Under the pieces are notes generated by a model. That model worked only from the letters and a program-made list of their open reading frames with translations. It did no database searches and was not told where the DNA came from. A stretch of DNA of 64,000 nt, from positions 496,001-560,000 of the forward strand of contig NZ_FQUE01000001.1 of NCBI RefSeq assembly GCF_900128995.1, given 5' to 3'. The position numbers were made by a program, and so were the translations under genes. Numbering within the stretch: position 1 is the stretch's first letter; each line of letters opens with the position of its first letter. This DNA is from Loktanella atrilutea. GTDB lineage: Bacteria > Pseudomonadota > Alphaproteobacteria > Rhodobacterales > Rhodobacteraceae. Shown here piece after piece: positions 7,727-18,010 of this stretch.

Positions 7727-9454
7727 TTACGACTTCATGCGATACCAGTCGGCCGCATTCCAGAGTTCGGAATCCCAGGTGTTCAGGATCACGCCGCCCA
7801 GGGTGTTCGACTTGGCCGAGACCCGGCCACGGTCGACCAGCGGCAGCAGGGACATGCTGTCCTTGGTCAGCATGTCGTTGAGCTGCTTGGCGATGGTGGC
7901 GCGCTCTTCCAGTTCCGCGGTCTGGCCCAGCTTGACGATGAGGGCGTCGTATTCCTCGGAGCAGAAGCGGTTGACGTTCTGGCCCTGCCACTGGCTGTCG
8001 GGGCCGGGTGCCTTGTCGCAGGTCCGTTCCGCCAGATAGGACGCGGGGTCGGTGCCGTCGAAGTTGTTGGCGTACATCTCGACGTCCGCATAGAACTTCT
8101 GGAAGGTGTCGGGCGAACCCGGATCGCCGCCGAAGAAGACGGAGGCATCGACGTTGCGCAGTTCGACGCCGAAGCCGATCTGTTCCCACCAGTCCTTGAT
8201 CAGGGCCTGGAAGTCCTGACGCACGGCGTTGGTGGAGGTCTGGTAGAGGATGTTCATCTCGACCCCGTCCTTGTCGCGGACGCCGTTGCCGTTGGTGTCG
8301 GTCCAGCCGGCCTCGTCCAGCAGGGCCTTGGCACCCTCGATGTCCTGTTCAAGGCAGCCGGTGTTGTCGGAGGCGAAGAGTTCCGGCGCCGGCACGATGT
8401 TGCAGGTCGCGCGGCCCGCGTCGCCGTAGCCGACCTCGACCAGCAGGTTCCGGTCGATCGCCATGGAGAGCGCGCGGCGGACCTTTTCGTCGGTCAGGAA
8501 GGGGTGCGGATGCGCCCGCGTGGACCGTTCGCCCTCTGGCAGGTTCGGAGAGGGGTCGGTGTGGTTCAGCTCGATCCGTTCGACCAGGGTGCCGAAGGCG
8601 ATGATCGGGGTGCCGACGCCGCCTTCGGCCATCGCGGCGATGACGTCGGGGGCGAGTTGCAGGTTCCAGGCGTAGTCGTATTCGCCGGTCTGCAGCACGG
8701 CACGGCCTGCGGCCTCTGCGTCGCCGCCGCCCTTGAAGGTCACGTTCTGGAACGCGGGCTTGGACGGGTCACGGTAGTTCGGGTTGGCTTCCAGCTGGAT
8801 CACGTCGTTGGTGCGGAAGTCCGTCACGACGAAGGGGCCGGTGCCGATCGGCTTGAAGTTCGCGTCGGTGCATTCGGGCGCCTTGGCGCCGGTGCAGTCG
8901 GCGAACTGGGCGGCCTGGATGATCGGCGACTGGTTGCCCATGAAGGGGCCGTAGGGGTTCGGGGTGGGTTCGGAGAAGTTGACCTTGACGGTCAGGTCGT
9001 CGATGACCTCGACGCTTTCCACGCCCTCGAACTTCGCCAGCTGCGCGCAGCCGCCTTCGGGGTTCATGCAGTAGTCGGCGGTGAACTTCACGTCGTTGGC
9101 GGTGAAGGGGGTGCCGTCGGACCACTTCAGGCCTTCGGTGATCTTCCAGGTGATCGAGGTCAGGTCCTCGGCCACGCCGCCGTTTTCGACGGTCGGGATT
9201 TCATCGACCAGCCATGGCACGGGGGCGCCGGTCTCGTCGTAGCGGCCCAGCGGCTCGATCACGAGGGAGGCGGCTTCGATGTCCTTGGTGCCACCGGAGA
9301 GGTAGCTGTTCATGATCGACGGCGCCTGCCAGTAGATGATGCCCACGGACCCGTCGCGGCCGCGTTCGCCGCCCGGGTTCGTGTCCTGGGCCTGCGCCAT
9401 CTGGCCCATGGCCAGGGTCGCGGCAGCGCCCAAAAGAATTGTCTTCATTTTCAT
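7727..9454 (-). CDS. Periplasmic peptide/opine-type solute-binding protein (SBP family 5)
   Basis: 575 residues. A Sec signal peptide (MKMKTILLGAAATLAMGQMAQAQ) is followed by a DppA/OppA-like fold with the family blocks ITWKITEGLKWSDGTPFTANDVKFTADY and EKVRRALSMAIDRNLLVEVGYG. There is no lipobox cysteine, so the protein is free in the periplasm. The start at 9454 is set by GGAGAAG six bases upstream; an earlier ATG at 9502 would bury the signal peptide. The sequence does not fix the ligand. The neighbouring deacylase and oxidase genes suggest modified amino acids or short peptides. Confidence 0.93.
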   Translation of the reverse strand: MKMKTILLGAAATLAMGQMAQAQDTNPGGERGRDGSVGIIYWQAPSIMNSYLSGGTKDIEAASLVIEPLGRYDETGAPVPWLVDEIPTVENGGVAEDLTSITWKITEGLKWSDGTPFTANDVKFTADYCMNPEGGCAQLAKFEGVESVEVIDDLTVKVNFSEPTPNPYGPFMGNQSPIIQAAQFADCTGAKAPECTDANFKPIGTGPFVVTDFRTNDVIQLEANPNYRDPSKPAFQNVTFKGGGDAEAAGRAVLQTGEYDYAWNLQLAPDVIAAMAEGGVGTPIIAFGTLVERIELNHTDPSPNLPEGERSTRAHPHPFLTDEKVRRALSMAIDRNLLVEVGYGDAGRATCNIVPAPELFASDNTGCLEQDIEGAKALLDEAGWTDTNGNGVRDKDGVEMNILYQTSTNAVRQDFQALIKDWWEQIGFGVELRNVDASVFFGGDPGSPDTFQKFYADVEMYANNFDGTDPASYLAERTCDKAPGPDSQWQGQNVNRFCSEEYDALIVKLGQTAELEERATIAKQLNDMLTKDSMSLLPLVDRGRVSAKSNTLGGVILNTWDSELWNAADWYRMKS

Positions 9455-9479
9455 CAGGTTCTTCTCCCTTGCTGATGTA

Positions 9480-10500
9480 TTACGGGTGGCCGGCGGTTGC
9501 ATCCGCCGTGCCGGTTGACTCGTAAAGGTGACAGGCGACGAAGCGGCCCGGTCGCACCTCTTGGTAGGTCGGTTCGATCTGGCGGCAGACGTCCATCACG
9601 GCCGGGCAGCGGGTGCAGAAGTTGCAACCCTTTGGCGGGTTGGCGGGGGACGGCACGTCACCCTGCAGCACCACGCGTTCGCGGGTCTGGGCGAGGGCCG
9701 GATCGGGTTCCGGCACGGCCGACAGCAGCGCCTTGGTGTAGGGGTGCAGCGGCTCTTCATACAGCGGGCCGCGCGGGGCGAGTTCGACGACCTTGCCCAG
9801 ATACATCACCGCGATGCGGGTCGCGATGTGGCGGACCATCGACAGGTCGTGGCTGATGAAGAGGTAGGTCAGGCCGAACTGTTCCTGCAGATCTTCCAGC
9901 AGGTTCACGACCTGCGCCTGAATCGACACGTCGAGGGCGGCGATGGGTTCGTCGCAGACGATGAACTTCGGATTGAGCGCCAGCGCCCGCGCGATGCCGA
10001 TGCGCTGCCGCTGCCCGCCCGAGAAGGCGTGCGGGTAACGCTTGGCGAAGCGGCGGTTGAGGCCGACGGTGTCCATCAGTTCGCCGACCTTCTTTTCCTT
10101 TTCGGCGGCGGTCAGCTTGGTGTGTTCGTCCAGCGGTTCGCGAATGATCGCCTCGACCGTCATGCGGGGGTTCAGCGACGCCTGCGGGTCCTGAAAGACC
10201 ATCTGCATGGCGGGGCGCAGGGGGCGCAGGTCGCCCTGACTCATCTTGCCGATGCGGGCGCCGTCGATGGCGACCTCGCCGCCGGTGATGTCGTAAAGGC
10301 GCAGGATCGCCCGGCCACAGGTGGACTTGCCGCAGCCGGATTCGCCGACGAGGCCCAGCGTTTCGCCTTCCATCACGTCGAAGGTGACGCCGTCGACGGC
10401 CTTGACCGCGCCGGTCTGGCGGCGGAACAGGCCGGAGTAGATCGGGAAGTGCATCTGCAGGTCGCGGACCTGCACCAGAGGCTTTGACGGCTTGGCGGCG

Positions 10501-10511
<11 letters not shown>
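9480..10511 (-). CDS. Peptide ABC transporter ATP-binding protein, DppF/OppF type
   Basis: 343 residues. Walker A GESGCGKS, signature FSGGQRQR and Walker [13 protein letters not shown] are intact. The C-terminal oligopeptide-transport extension has its cysteine cluster ([14 protein letters not shown]). The start at 10511 overlaps the end of the preceding ATPase gene by 11 bases, which argues against the upstream start at 10559. Together with the DppD-type protein it forms the heterodimeric ATPase pair. The gene ends 25 bases before the binding-protein start. Confidence 0.95.
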
Positions 10512-11517
<1,006 letters not shown>

Positions 11518-11807
11518 AAGCGAACCTCCCCGGTTCATTTTTCGGCAGGCCACCTGCAGTGACCGTCTTATTTTTAAGCGGGCGCCTGTCTTTGATGCAG
11601 GTCGGCTGAGGCCAGACGGTAACATCGTTTTCGAGGCCCGCAAGAGCAAAGGTTCGTGGGTTGCGGCAGTGCAGCGTCGCGGGACCGGATGCCGCAAAAA
11701 GAGGCAGGGCGCGCGGTCCGCATGCGCTTTCTGCCCGCCGGTCGCTTGACCTTTCCCCTTTCGCGCGCAGGGTGGGCGCACCCAGACCCCCTGACCGGAG
11801 AGAACCG

Positions 11808-12974
11808 ATGTCCGCCCCGATGACCCCCCGTGCCCTGCTGGAACGGCTCGTCGCCTTTCCCACCGTCAGCCGCGACAGCAACCACGCGCTGATCGACTTC
11901 GTGCAGGACTATCTGGAGGGGATCGGGGCCGACTGCGTGCGCGTGCCCAGCCCGGACGGGACGAAGGCGGCGCTTTACGCCCATATCGGGCCCAGGGTCG
12001 ACGGCGGCGTCGTGCTGTCGGGGCATACGGACGTGGTGCCGGTCGACGGGCAGGACTGGACGACGGACCCCTTCACCGTGGTGGAAAAGGACGGACGGCT
12101 TTACGGGCGCGGCTGCTGCGACATGAAGGGGTTCGATGCGCTGGCGCTTTGGGCGATGGCCCATGCGGCAGAGGCGGGGATCAAGCGGCCATTGCAGATC
12201 GCGCTGAGCTATGACGAGGAGGTGGGCTGCGTCGGCGCCCCGGTGATGATCGACCACATGGTCAGCCACGGGATGCCCCGCGCCGACACGGTGCTGGTGG
12301 GCGAGCCGTCGATGATGCAGGTGGTGACGGGCCACAAGGGCGGCATCGGCTTCAAGGTGCATGTGCGGGGATTCGAGGTCCATTCGTCCAAGATCACCGA
12401 GGGCGTCAGCGCCGTGATGCAGGCCGCGCGCCTGATCAACTGGGCCTACGAGGTCAACCAGGAACAGGTGGCGAGGACGCCGAGCGATCTGGCGGCGGTC
12501 TTCGATCCGCCCTTCACCTCTGTCCACACCGGCGTGATCGCGGGCGGCACGGCACACAACATCACCGCCAAGGATTGTCATTTCGACCTGTCCTTCCGCG
12601 TGGTGCCGGGCGAGGACGTGAACGACTGGGCCGACCGCTTTCTGGCGAAAGTGCGCGAGGTCGAGGCCGAGATGCAGGCCGTGCATCCCGACACCTATAT
12701 CGACGCGCAGGCCTATTTCGGCCTGCCGGGGCTGAAGCCCGAGGATCAGGGCCGCGCCGAGGAGCTGGCGCGGATGCTGACCGGCGACAACGGCAGCCAT
12801 GTCGTCAGCTACGGCACCGAGGCCGGGCAGTTTCAGGAGCGCGGCTACTCCGCCGCGGTGGTGGGCCCCGGCGACATCGCACAGGCGCACCAGCCGGACG
12901 AGTTCATCGAGATTGCGCAGTTCGAGGCCGGTCAGGACTTCATGCGCAAGCTGGTGGAGCATCTGACGCGATGA
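11808..12974 (+). CDS. argE: ArgE-like acetylornithine deacetylase (M20 peptidase family)
   Basis: 388-residue zinc hydrolase removing an N-acyl group from an amino acid, classically N-acetylornithine. It shows the M20 metal motifs SGHTDVVPVDGQ, GRGCCDMKG and YDEEVGC, with the catalytic Glu-Glu pair in the last. The start at 11808 lies just after GGAGAGA. Its stop overlaps the next gene by four bases (ATGA). Position beside a peptide-type transporter and a DAO oxidase makes a catabolic role likely, not only arginine synthesis, so the ArgE name is by similarity. Confidence 0.88.
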   Translation: MSAPMTPRALLERLVAFPTVSRDSNHALIDFVQDYLEGIGADCVRVPSPDGTKAALYAHIGPRVDGGVVLSGHTDVVPVDGQDWTTDPFTVVEKDGRLYGRGCCDMKGFDALALWAMAHAAEAGIKRPLQIALSYDEEVGCVGAPVMIDHMVSHGMPRADTVLVGEPSMMQVVTGHKGGIGFKVHVRGFEVHSSKITEGVSAVMQAARLINWAYEVNQEQVARTPSDLAAVFDPPFTSVHTGVIAGGTAHNITAKDCHFDLSFRVVPGEDVNDWADRFLAKVREVEAEMQAVHPDTYIDAQAYFGLPGLKPEDQGRAEELARMLTGDNGSHVVSYGTEAGQFQERGYSAAVVGPGDIAQAHQPDEFIEIAQFEAGQDFMRKLVEHLTR

Positions 12975-14311
12975 GCTTTCCGATCCGGGCCGATCTGGCG
13001 GCGACCTTTCGCGATCCCCTGCCTGAGCGGGCCGATGTCGTCGTGATCGGCGGCGGCGTCATCGGGGTGATGACGGCCTGGGAGCTGGCGCGGGACGGCG
13101 TGAGTGTCGTGCTGCTGGAAAAGGGCCGCGTCGCGGGCGAACAGTCCAGCCGCAACTGGGGCTGGGTCCGCGCGCAGGGCCGGGACCTTGCCGAGCTGCC
13201 GATCATGCTGGAAGCGCAGCGGATGTGGCCCAAGCTGGCGGAGGAGGCGGGCGACGTCGGGCTGCGCACGACCGGCACGCTCTATCTGGCGGAGGACGAC
13301 GCGCAGATGGCCCGCTACGCCGGCTGGCTCGCAGAGGCGGAGCGGTTTCAGGTCAGCAGCCGGATGCTGGATGCCGCACAGGTGGCGGAGGCGCTGCCGG
13401 GGGCGGCGCGGGGCTACAAGGGTGCGCTCTGGACGCCGACGGACATGAAGGCAGAGCCCTGGGTCGCGGTGCCGGCCTTCGCGCGGGCGGCGCAGGCGGC
13501 GGGGGCCGTCATCGTCGAGGACTGCGCGGTGCGGATGCTGGACCTGACGGGCGGCCGTGTGACCGGGGTGGTGACAGAACGGGGGCTGATCGGCGCGGAT
13601 GCGGTGGTGCTGGCAGGCGGGGCGTGGTCCTCGCTGCTGCTGCGCCGCCACGGGGTCGCGATCCCGCAGCTCTCGGTCCGGGCGACGGTGGCGGCGACGG
13701 CGCCCATGGGGGACGTGAACCTCGGCGGCGCGGTGGACAAGCGGCTGGCCTGGCGCAAGCGGGCGGACGGCGGCTATTCGCTGGCGCCGGCGGGGTTCCA
13801 CGAGCTTTTCGTCGGGCCGGACGCCTTTCGCGCCTTCGGCAGCTTCACCAAACTGCTGTGGGAGGATCCGCTGGGCACGCGGCTTCTGCCCATGGCGCCG
13901 CGCGGCTATCCCGACGGGTGGGGCACGCCGCGCCGCTGGGCGGGCAATCAGGTCAGCCCGTTCGAGCGCTGCCGCGTGCTGGACCCGGCCCCCAACGCCG
14001 CGCGGGTGGCGCGGCTGGCACGGGATTTCGCGGCGACCTTCCCGGGGTTGGGCGAGGTGCGAATCGCGCAAAGCTGGGCCGGGATGATCGACACGCTGCC
14101 CGACGTGGTGCCGGTCGTCGATCATGTCGCGGCGCTGCCGGGGCTGACGGTCTGCACGGGGATGTGCGGCCACGGCTTCGGCATCGGCCCCGGCATGGGG
14201 CGCGTCGCAGCGCGGCTGGCCACGGGACGCGACCCCGGCCACGACCTGACACGCTTTCGCCTGTCGCGCTTTTCCGACGGATCGCGGCTGGTCGCCGGTC
14301 CGAATCTGTAA
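12971..14311 (+). CDS. FAD-dependent oxidoreductase, DAO/glycine-oxidase family
   Basis: 446 residues. An N-terminal Rossmann motif (VVVIGGGVIGVMTAWELARDG) binds FAD, followed by QSSRNWGWVRAQGRD, typical of DAO-family amino-acid oxidases and dehydrogenases. The C-terminal CTGMCGHGFGIGPGMGRVAA closes the FAD site. It starts at the ATGA overlap with the deacetylase gene, so the two are translationally coupled, and the M20 amidohydrolase follows. Likely substrates are D-amino acids, N-methyl or opine-type amino acids released by the deacetylase. The exact reaction is not visible. Confidence 0.9.
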   Translation: MSFPIRADLAATFRDPLPERADVVVIGGGVIGVMTAWELARDGVSVVLLEKGRVAGEQSSRNWGWVRAQGRDLAELPIMLEAQRMWPKLAEEAGDVGLRTTGTLYLAEDDAQMARYAGWLAEAERFQVSSRMLDAAQVAEALPGAARGYKGALWTPTDMKAEPWVAVPAFARAAQAAGAVIVEDCAVRMLDLTGGRVTGVVTERGLIGADAVVLAGGAWSSLLLRRHGVAIPQLSVRATVAATAPMGDVNLGGAVDKRLAWRKRADGGYSLAPAGFHELFVGPDAFRAFGSFTKLLWEDPLGTRLLPMAPRGYPDGWGTPRRWAGNQVSPFERCRVLDPAPNAARVARLARDFAATFPGLGEVRIAQSWAGMIDTLPDVVPVVDHVAALPGLTVCTGMCGHGFGIGPGMGRVAARLATGRDPGHDLTRFRLSRFSDGSRLVAGPNL

Positions 14312-14375
14312 ACCCGGCGATCCCTTGCGGCCCGGACGGGCCGGTGACAGGATCGCGCCCAAAAGGAGACATACC

Positions 14376-15539
14376 ATGCCCGTCAAGAACCGCTTTGCCG
14401 AACTGCTGCCGGACATCACGGCGATCCGCCGCGATCTGCACGAGAACCCCGAGATCCTGTTCGAGACGCACCGCACGTCGAAGGTCGTGGCCGACCGGCT
14501 GACCGCGATCGGCTGCGACGAGGTCGTCACCGGCATCGGCCGCACCGGCGTGGTGGGCGTCATCAGGGGGAAAAGCGACAGCAAGGGCAAGGTGATCGGG
14601 CTGCGCGCCGACATGGATGCGCTGCCGATCACGGAACAGACCGGGCTCGACTATGCCTCCAAGACGCCGGGGGCGATGCATGCCTGCGGCCATGACGGCC
14701 ATACGGCGATGCTGCTGGGGGCGGCGCAGTATCTGGCCGAGACGCGGAACTTCGACGGCACGGTGGTGGTGATCTTCCAGCCCGCCGAGGAAGGCGGCGG
14801 CGGCGGCAAGGAAATGTGCGACGACGGCATGATGGACCGCTGGAAGATCGACGAGGTCTACGGCATGCACAACTGGCCGGGGATGCCGCTGGGCACCTTC
14901 GGCATCCGGTCCGGCGCATTCTTCGCCGCCACCGACACCTTCGAGATCACCATCGAGGGCAAGGGCGGCCATGCCGCCAAGCCGCAGGAGACGGTCGATT
15001 CGACGCTGATCGCCAGCCACGTCGTCGTGGCGCTGCAGTCGATCGCGTCCCGCAACGCCGATCCGACGGATCAGGTCGTGGTCTCGGTGACCAGCATCGA
15101 AAGCTCCTCCAAGGCCTTCAACGTGATCGCGCAGCGTGTGCACCTGAAAGGCACCGTCCGCACCATGTCGAAGGACATGCGCGCCCTGGCGGAGAGGCGG
15201 CTGAAGGCCCTGGCGGAAGGCACCGCAAGCGCCTTCGGCGCGCGGGCGGATGTCAATTACGTCAAGGGCTACCCGGTCATGGTGAACAGCGATGACCAGA
15301 CCGCCTTTGCCGCGGAGGTCGCCCGCAGCGTGTCAGGCGATTGCGCCGAGGCACCGCTGGTCATGGGCGGCGAGGATTTCGCCTACATGCTGGAGGAACG
15401 CCCCGGCGCCTACATCCTCGTGGGCAACGGCGAGGGCGCCAGCGTGCACCACCCGGAATACAACTTCAACGACGACGCGATTCCCGCCGGCTGCAGCTGG
15501 TGGGCCGAGATCGTCGAAAAGCGGATGCCCGCGGCCTGA
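14376..15539 (+). CDS. M20 amidohydrolase, hippurate-hydrolase-like
   Basis: 387-residue metal-dependent amidohydrolase of the M20D group, which hydrolyses N-acyl amino acids. The N-terminus LPDITAIRRDLHENPEILFETHRTS, the metal cluster ACGHDGHTAMLLGAA and QPAEEGGGGGKEMCDDG are diagnostic, and MGGEDFAYML is the C-terminal metal ligand block. AAAAGGAG precedes the ATG at 14376. It is third in the argE-DAO-M20 series, 64 bases after the oxidase. A hairpin element of the GAGGTATTT type follows. Confidence 0.92.
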   Translation: MPVKNRFAELLPDITAIRRDLHENPEILFETHRTSKVVADRLTAIGCDEVVTGIGRTGVVGVIRGKSDSKGKVIGLRADMDALPITEQTGLDYASKTPGAMHACGHDGHTAMLLGAAQYLAETRNFDGTVVVIFQPAEEGGGGGKEMCDDGMMDRWKIDEVYGMHNWPGMPLGTFGIRSGAFFAATDTFEITIEGKGGHAAKPQETVDSTLIASHVVVALQSIASRNADPTDQVVVSVTSIESSSKAFNVIAQRVHLKGTVRTMSKDMRALAERRLKALAEGTASAFGARADVNYVKGYPVMVNSDDQTAFAAEVARSVSGDCAEAPLVMGGEDFAYMLEERPGAYILVGNGEGASVHHPEYNFNDDAIPAGCSWWAEIVEKRMPAA

Positions 15540-15552
15540 GCAGACGTGGCGG

Positions 15553-15604
15553 ACGGCCCCATGGGGGCCGTGCCTCCGGCGGGGATATTTGAAAGACAGA
15601 GAGG
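15553..15604 (+). repeat. GC-hairpin plus GAGGTATTT-type element, copy A1
   Basis: Hairpin ACGGCCCC-ATG-GGGGCCGT (15553-15571) followed by GGCGGGGATATTTGAAAGAC at 15578-15597. It lies 13 bases after the M20 stop, in the same orientation. It faces copy A2 on the other strand, and the shared tails AAGACAGAGAG form a second, larger stem between the two. Confidence 0.75.
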
Positions 15605-15619
15605 CGCAGGCGCCGCGCC

Positions 15620-15676
15620 CCCTCTCTCTGTCTTGGAAATATCCTCGGGGGGTCCGGGGGGCAGACAGCCCCCCGG
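15620..15676 (-). repeat. GC-hairpin plus GAGGTATTT-type element, copy A2
   Basis: Read on the minus strand: hairpin CCGGGGGGC-n5-GCCCCCCGG (15676-15654), then ACCCCCCGAGGATATTTCC and the AAGACAGAGAG tail. It begins just downstream of the glycosyltransferase stop at 15686. Facing A1, it makes a long composite two-way terminator between convergent genes. Confidence 0.75.
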
Positions 15677-15685
15677 TCCGGCGAT

Positions 15686-16738
15686 TCAGCCCGCGCTGCC
15701 GTCCAGAAGGTCGCGGTAGATGGCGATCAGGGCGGCGGCCTCGTCGGCGATGCGAAAGCCGCCTGTCGCGCGGGGGCGGCAGGCGGCGGCCCAGCGGGAC
15801 AGGCGGGCCGGGTCCGACAAAGTGGCACGGATCGCCGCCTGCAGGGCGGCGGGGTCGTCCGTGGGGATCAGCAGGCCGGTCTCGTCCGGGGCCACGATCT
15901 CGGCGAAGGCGCCGGTGTCGGTCGCGATGCTGGGGACGCCGCAGGACATCGCCTCGAGCGGGGTGAGGCCGAAGCCCTCGTTGCGCTGCGGCGCGATGTA
16001 GAGGTCGATGGCCTGGAACCAGGGGGCGATGGTCCAGCCGGGATCCTCGGGCAGGATGTGGATGCGGTCGGCGACGGGGGAGGCGGCGGCTCTGGATTTC
16101 AGGTCGGCGGCATAATCCGCGAATTGATCCGTCACGCCGCCCATCATCACCGCGTGGGCCTCGGGAAAGTCCGGCAGCACGGCGATCATCGCGTCGATGA
16201 AGAGGTCGTTGCCCTTCGATGGCCTGATCCGGCCGAAGCAGCCCAGCAGCAGCTTGTCCGCGGGCAGGCCGAGGCGCGCGCGCAGGGCGGTGCGGTCCGG
16301 GGCGGGGGCGAAATGGTCGGTGTCGATGCCGTGGTGAATGACGTGCGCGGGCACACCGAGAAAGGCGGCGGAGCGGGCGGAGGTCGCGACGACCCGGTCC
16401 ATCCGGCGAATCAGCTGTTTGGTGTAGCCGGAGTGGCGCCGCTGGGCGGCGGAGGTGAACATCAGCTTCAGCGGCTGGCGCAGGAGGTGTTTCAGCGCGA
16501 GGCCGGCCAGCATCTCGTTGTTGCGCCGCGCGTGCCAGACGCGGGGGCGGCGCGGCATGGTCAGCAGGTCGCGCAGGCGGATCTGCGGGATCTCCGCCGG
16601 CAGTTTCGGACCGACCGTGGCGATCGCGATGTCGCGGGCCTGCAGCGGGACGAGGCGCAGGACGGTGGAGGTGACGCCGGAATAGCGCTTCTTCAGGTTT
16701 GGCGCGATGACGGTGACGGTGGCGGGATCGAGGGTCAT
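15686..16738 (-). CDS. Glycosyltransferase family 4, LpcC/LpsB-like LPS core mannosyltransferase
   Basis: 350 residues. The opening VTVIAPNLKKRYSGVTSTVLRLVP is characteristic of the alphaproteobacterial LpsB/LpcC group that adds a mannose to the Kdo-lipid A inner core. The GT4 nucleotide-sugar motif E-x7-E appears as EGFGLTPLE, and GRIRPSKGNDLFIDA is the nucleotide loop. The ATG overlaps the waaA stop by four bases (ATGA), so it is co-translated with the Kdo transferase, which supports an inner-core role. It acts at the cytoplasmic face of the inner membrane. Confidence 0.88.
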   Translation of the reverse strand: MTLDPATVTVIAPNLKKRYSGVTSTVLRLVPLQARDIAIATVGPKLPAEIPQIRLRDLLTMPRRPRVWHARRNNEMLAGLALKHLLRQPLKLMFTSAAQRRHSGYTKQLIRRMDRVVATSARSAAFLGVPAHVIHHGIDTDHFAPAPDRTALRARLGLPADKLLLGCFGRIRPSKGNDLFIDAMIAVLPDFPEAHAVMMGGVTDQFADYAADLKSRAAASPVADRIHILPEDPGWTIAPWFQAIDLYIAPQRNEGFGLTPLEAMSCGVPSIATDTGAFAEIVAPDETGLLIPTDDPAALQAAIRATLSDPARLSRWAAACRPRATGGFRIADEAAALIAIYRDLLDGSAG

Positions 16739-18009
16739 GGGGCGGCCTTTGCGGGCATCAGTGACGTGAGGTCCGCGACCGTGCGGGCGATGTCGTCGCC
16801 CTGACGGGCGGTGACGGCGGCGGCGCGGCGGCCCATGGCGCGGGCGGAATCGGGATCGGTCAGCATGTCCTGCAGGACGGGGCCCAGCGTATCGGCGGTC
16901 AGACCCGTGCGGGCGGCGTCGGCCTCGGCCAGGGTCTGCCAGTCCTGCGTGCAGTTGGCCAGATGTTCGCCCGTCAGCAGGGCGCAGCCGAGCGCCGCCC
17001 CTTCCCACGGGTTGTGCCCGCCGTTGGGCGTCAGCGAGCCGCCGACGAAGGCGAGGGGGGCGGTGCGGTACCACAGTCCCATCTCGCCCAGCGTATCGGC
17101 GAGGTAGACCTGTGCGGTCGGCGCCTCACCGGCGCTGCGGCGGGTCAGGGTGAGGTCCGTCGCCATGGCCGCGACGCGGTCGCCGCGTTCCGGGTGGCGG
17201 GGCGCGAGGATCAGGCAGAGGTCGGGGTGCGTCTGCAAGAGGTGCCGGTGGACGGCGAGCAGCGCTTCCTCCTCGCCCGGGTGGGTGGCGGCGGCGAGCC
17301 ACCGCGGGCGCTCGGCCAGCGCCTGCCGGATCTGCGCCACGGCTGCGGGGTCGGCGTCCGGGGGCGGGGCGGCGGCCTTGAGGTTGCCGCCCGTGCGGAT
17401 GCGGTCCGGGGCGACGCCGAGGGCGCGCAGGCCGGCGGCGGTCGCCTCTGTCTGGGTGACGATCAGGGCGAGGCGGCGCAGCAGCCAGGCGGCGGAGGGG
17501 CCGAGCCGTTGCCAGCGCGCGAGGGCCCGGGCCGAGAGGCGGGCATTCAGCAGGACCACCGGGCAGGGCGCCGTTTGGATCATCTGGGGCCAGATCTCTG
17601 ATTCCATGAGAACCAGCAGGTCCGGCCGCCAGTGGGCGTGAAAGCGGCGCAGGGCGCGCGCGCTGTCGAGGGGGGCGAACTGGTGGATCGCATCGGGCGG
17701 CAGGCGCCGTGCCAGGATGTCGGCGCTGGAGGCGGTGCCGGAGGTCACGAGGATGCAGGGCGGATCGTCCTGCGCCAGCAGGGCGGTGACGAGGGGCAGG
17801 GCGGAGAGGGTTTCTCCGACGCTGGCACCGTGGAACCAGACCAGACGGCCCGCGGGTCGCGGTCGCGTCGGATGGCCCAGACGTTCGCGGGCCCGGGCGG
17901 GGCTGGTGCCGTGGGCGACGAGCCGGTCGCGGATCCGTCGATAGAGCAGCGGCGCCGCAAGGTTCGCGAGCCGCCCGTAGGTGCGCAGCAGCAGGGGCGG
18001 GCGGGTCAC
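16735..18009 (-). CDS. waaA: 3-deoxy-D-manno-octulosonic acid (Kdo) transferase
   Basis: 424 residues. Transfers Kdo from CMP-Kdo to lipid IVA. The WFHGASVGE motif carries the catalytic base Glu66, and the C-terminal half has LAAATHPGEEE, LAPRHPER and SLTPNGGHNPWEGAALG, all family hallmarks. A short N-terminal hydrophobic stretch (LANLAAPLLY) would bind the membrane. The start is GTG at 18009, one base after the moaA stop. Likely operon moaA-waaA-lpcC on the minus strand. The moaA linkage is probably only positional. Confidence 0.95.
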   Translation of the reverse strand: MTRPPLLLRTYGRLANLAAPLLYRRIRDRLVAHGTSPARARERLGHPTRPRPAGRLVWFHGASVGETLSALPLVTALLAQDDPPCILVTSGTASSADILARRLPPDAIHQFAPLDSARALRRFHAHWRPDLLVLMESEIWPQMIQTAPCPVVLLNARLSARALARWQRLGPSAAWLLRRLALIVTQTEATAAGLRALGVAPDRIRTGGNLKAAAPPPDADPAAVAQIRQALAERPRWLAAATHPGEEEALLAVHRHLLQTHPDLCLILAPRHPERGDRVAAMATDLTLTRRSAGEAPTAQVYLADTLGEMGLWYRTAPLAFVGGSLTPNGGHNPWEGAALGCALLTGEHLANCTQDWQTLAEADAARTGLTADTLGPVLQDMLTDPDSARAMGRRAAAVTARQGDDIARTVADLTSLMPAKAAP

Positions 18010-18010
18010 C

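Noticed and set aside
12575-12970. Longer start for the DAO-family oxidase inside the deacetylase gene
   Set aside because: The frame is open, but the extra 132 residues are Arg/Gly-rich and unrelated to the family. The ATG at 12971, in the ATGA overlap, begins the Rossmann domain properly.
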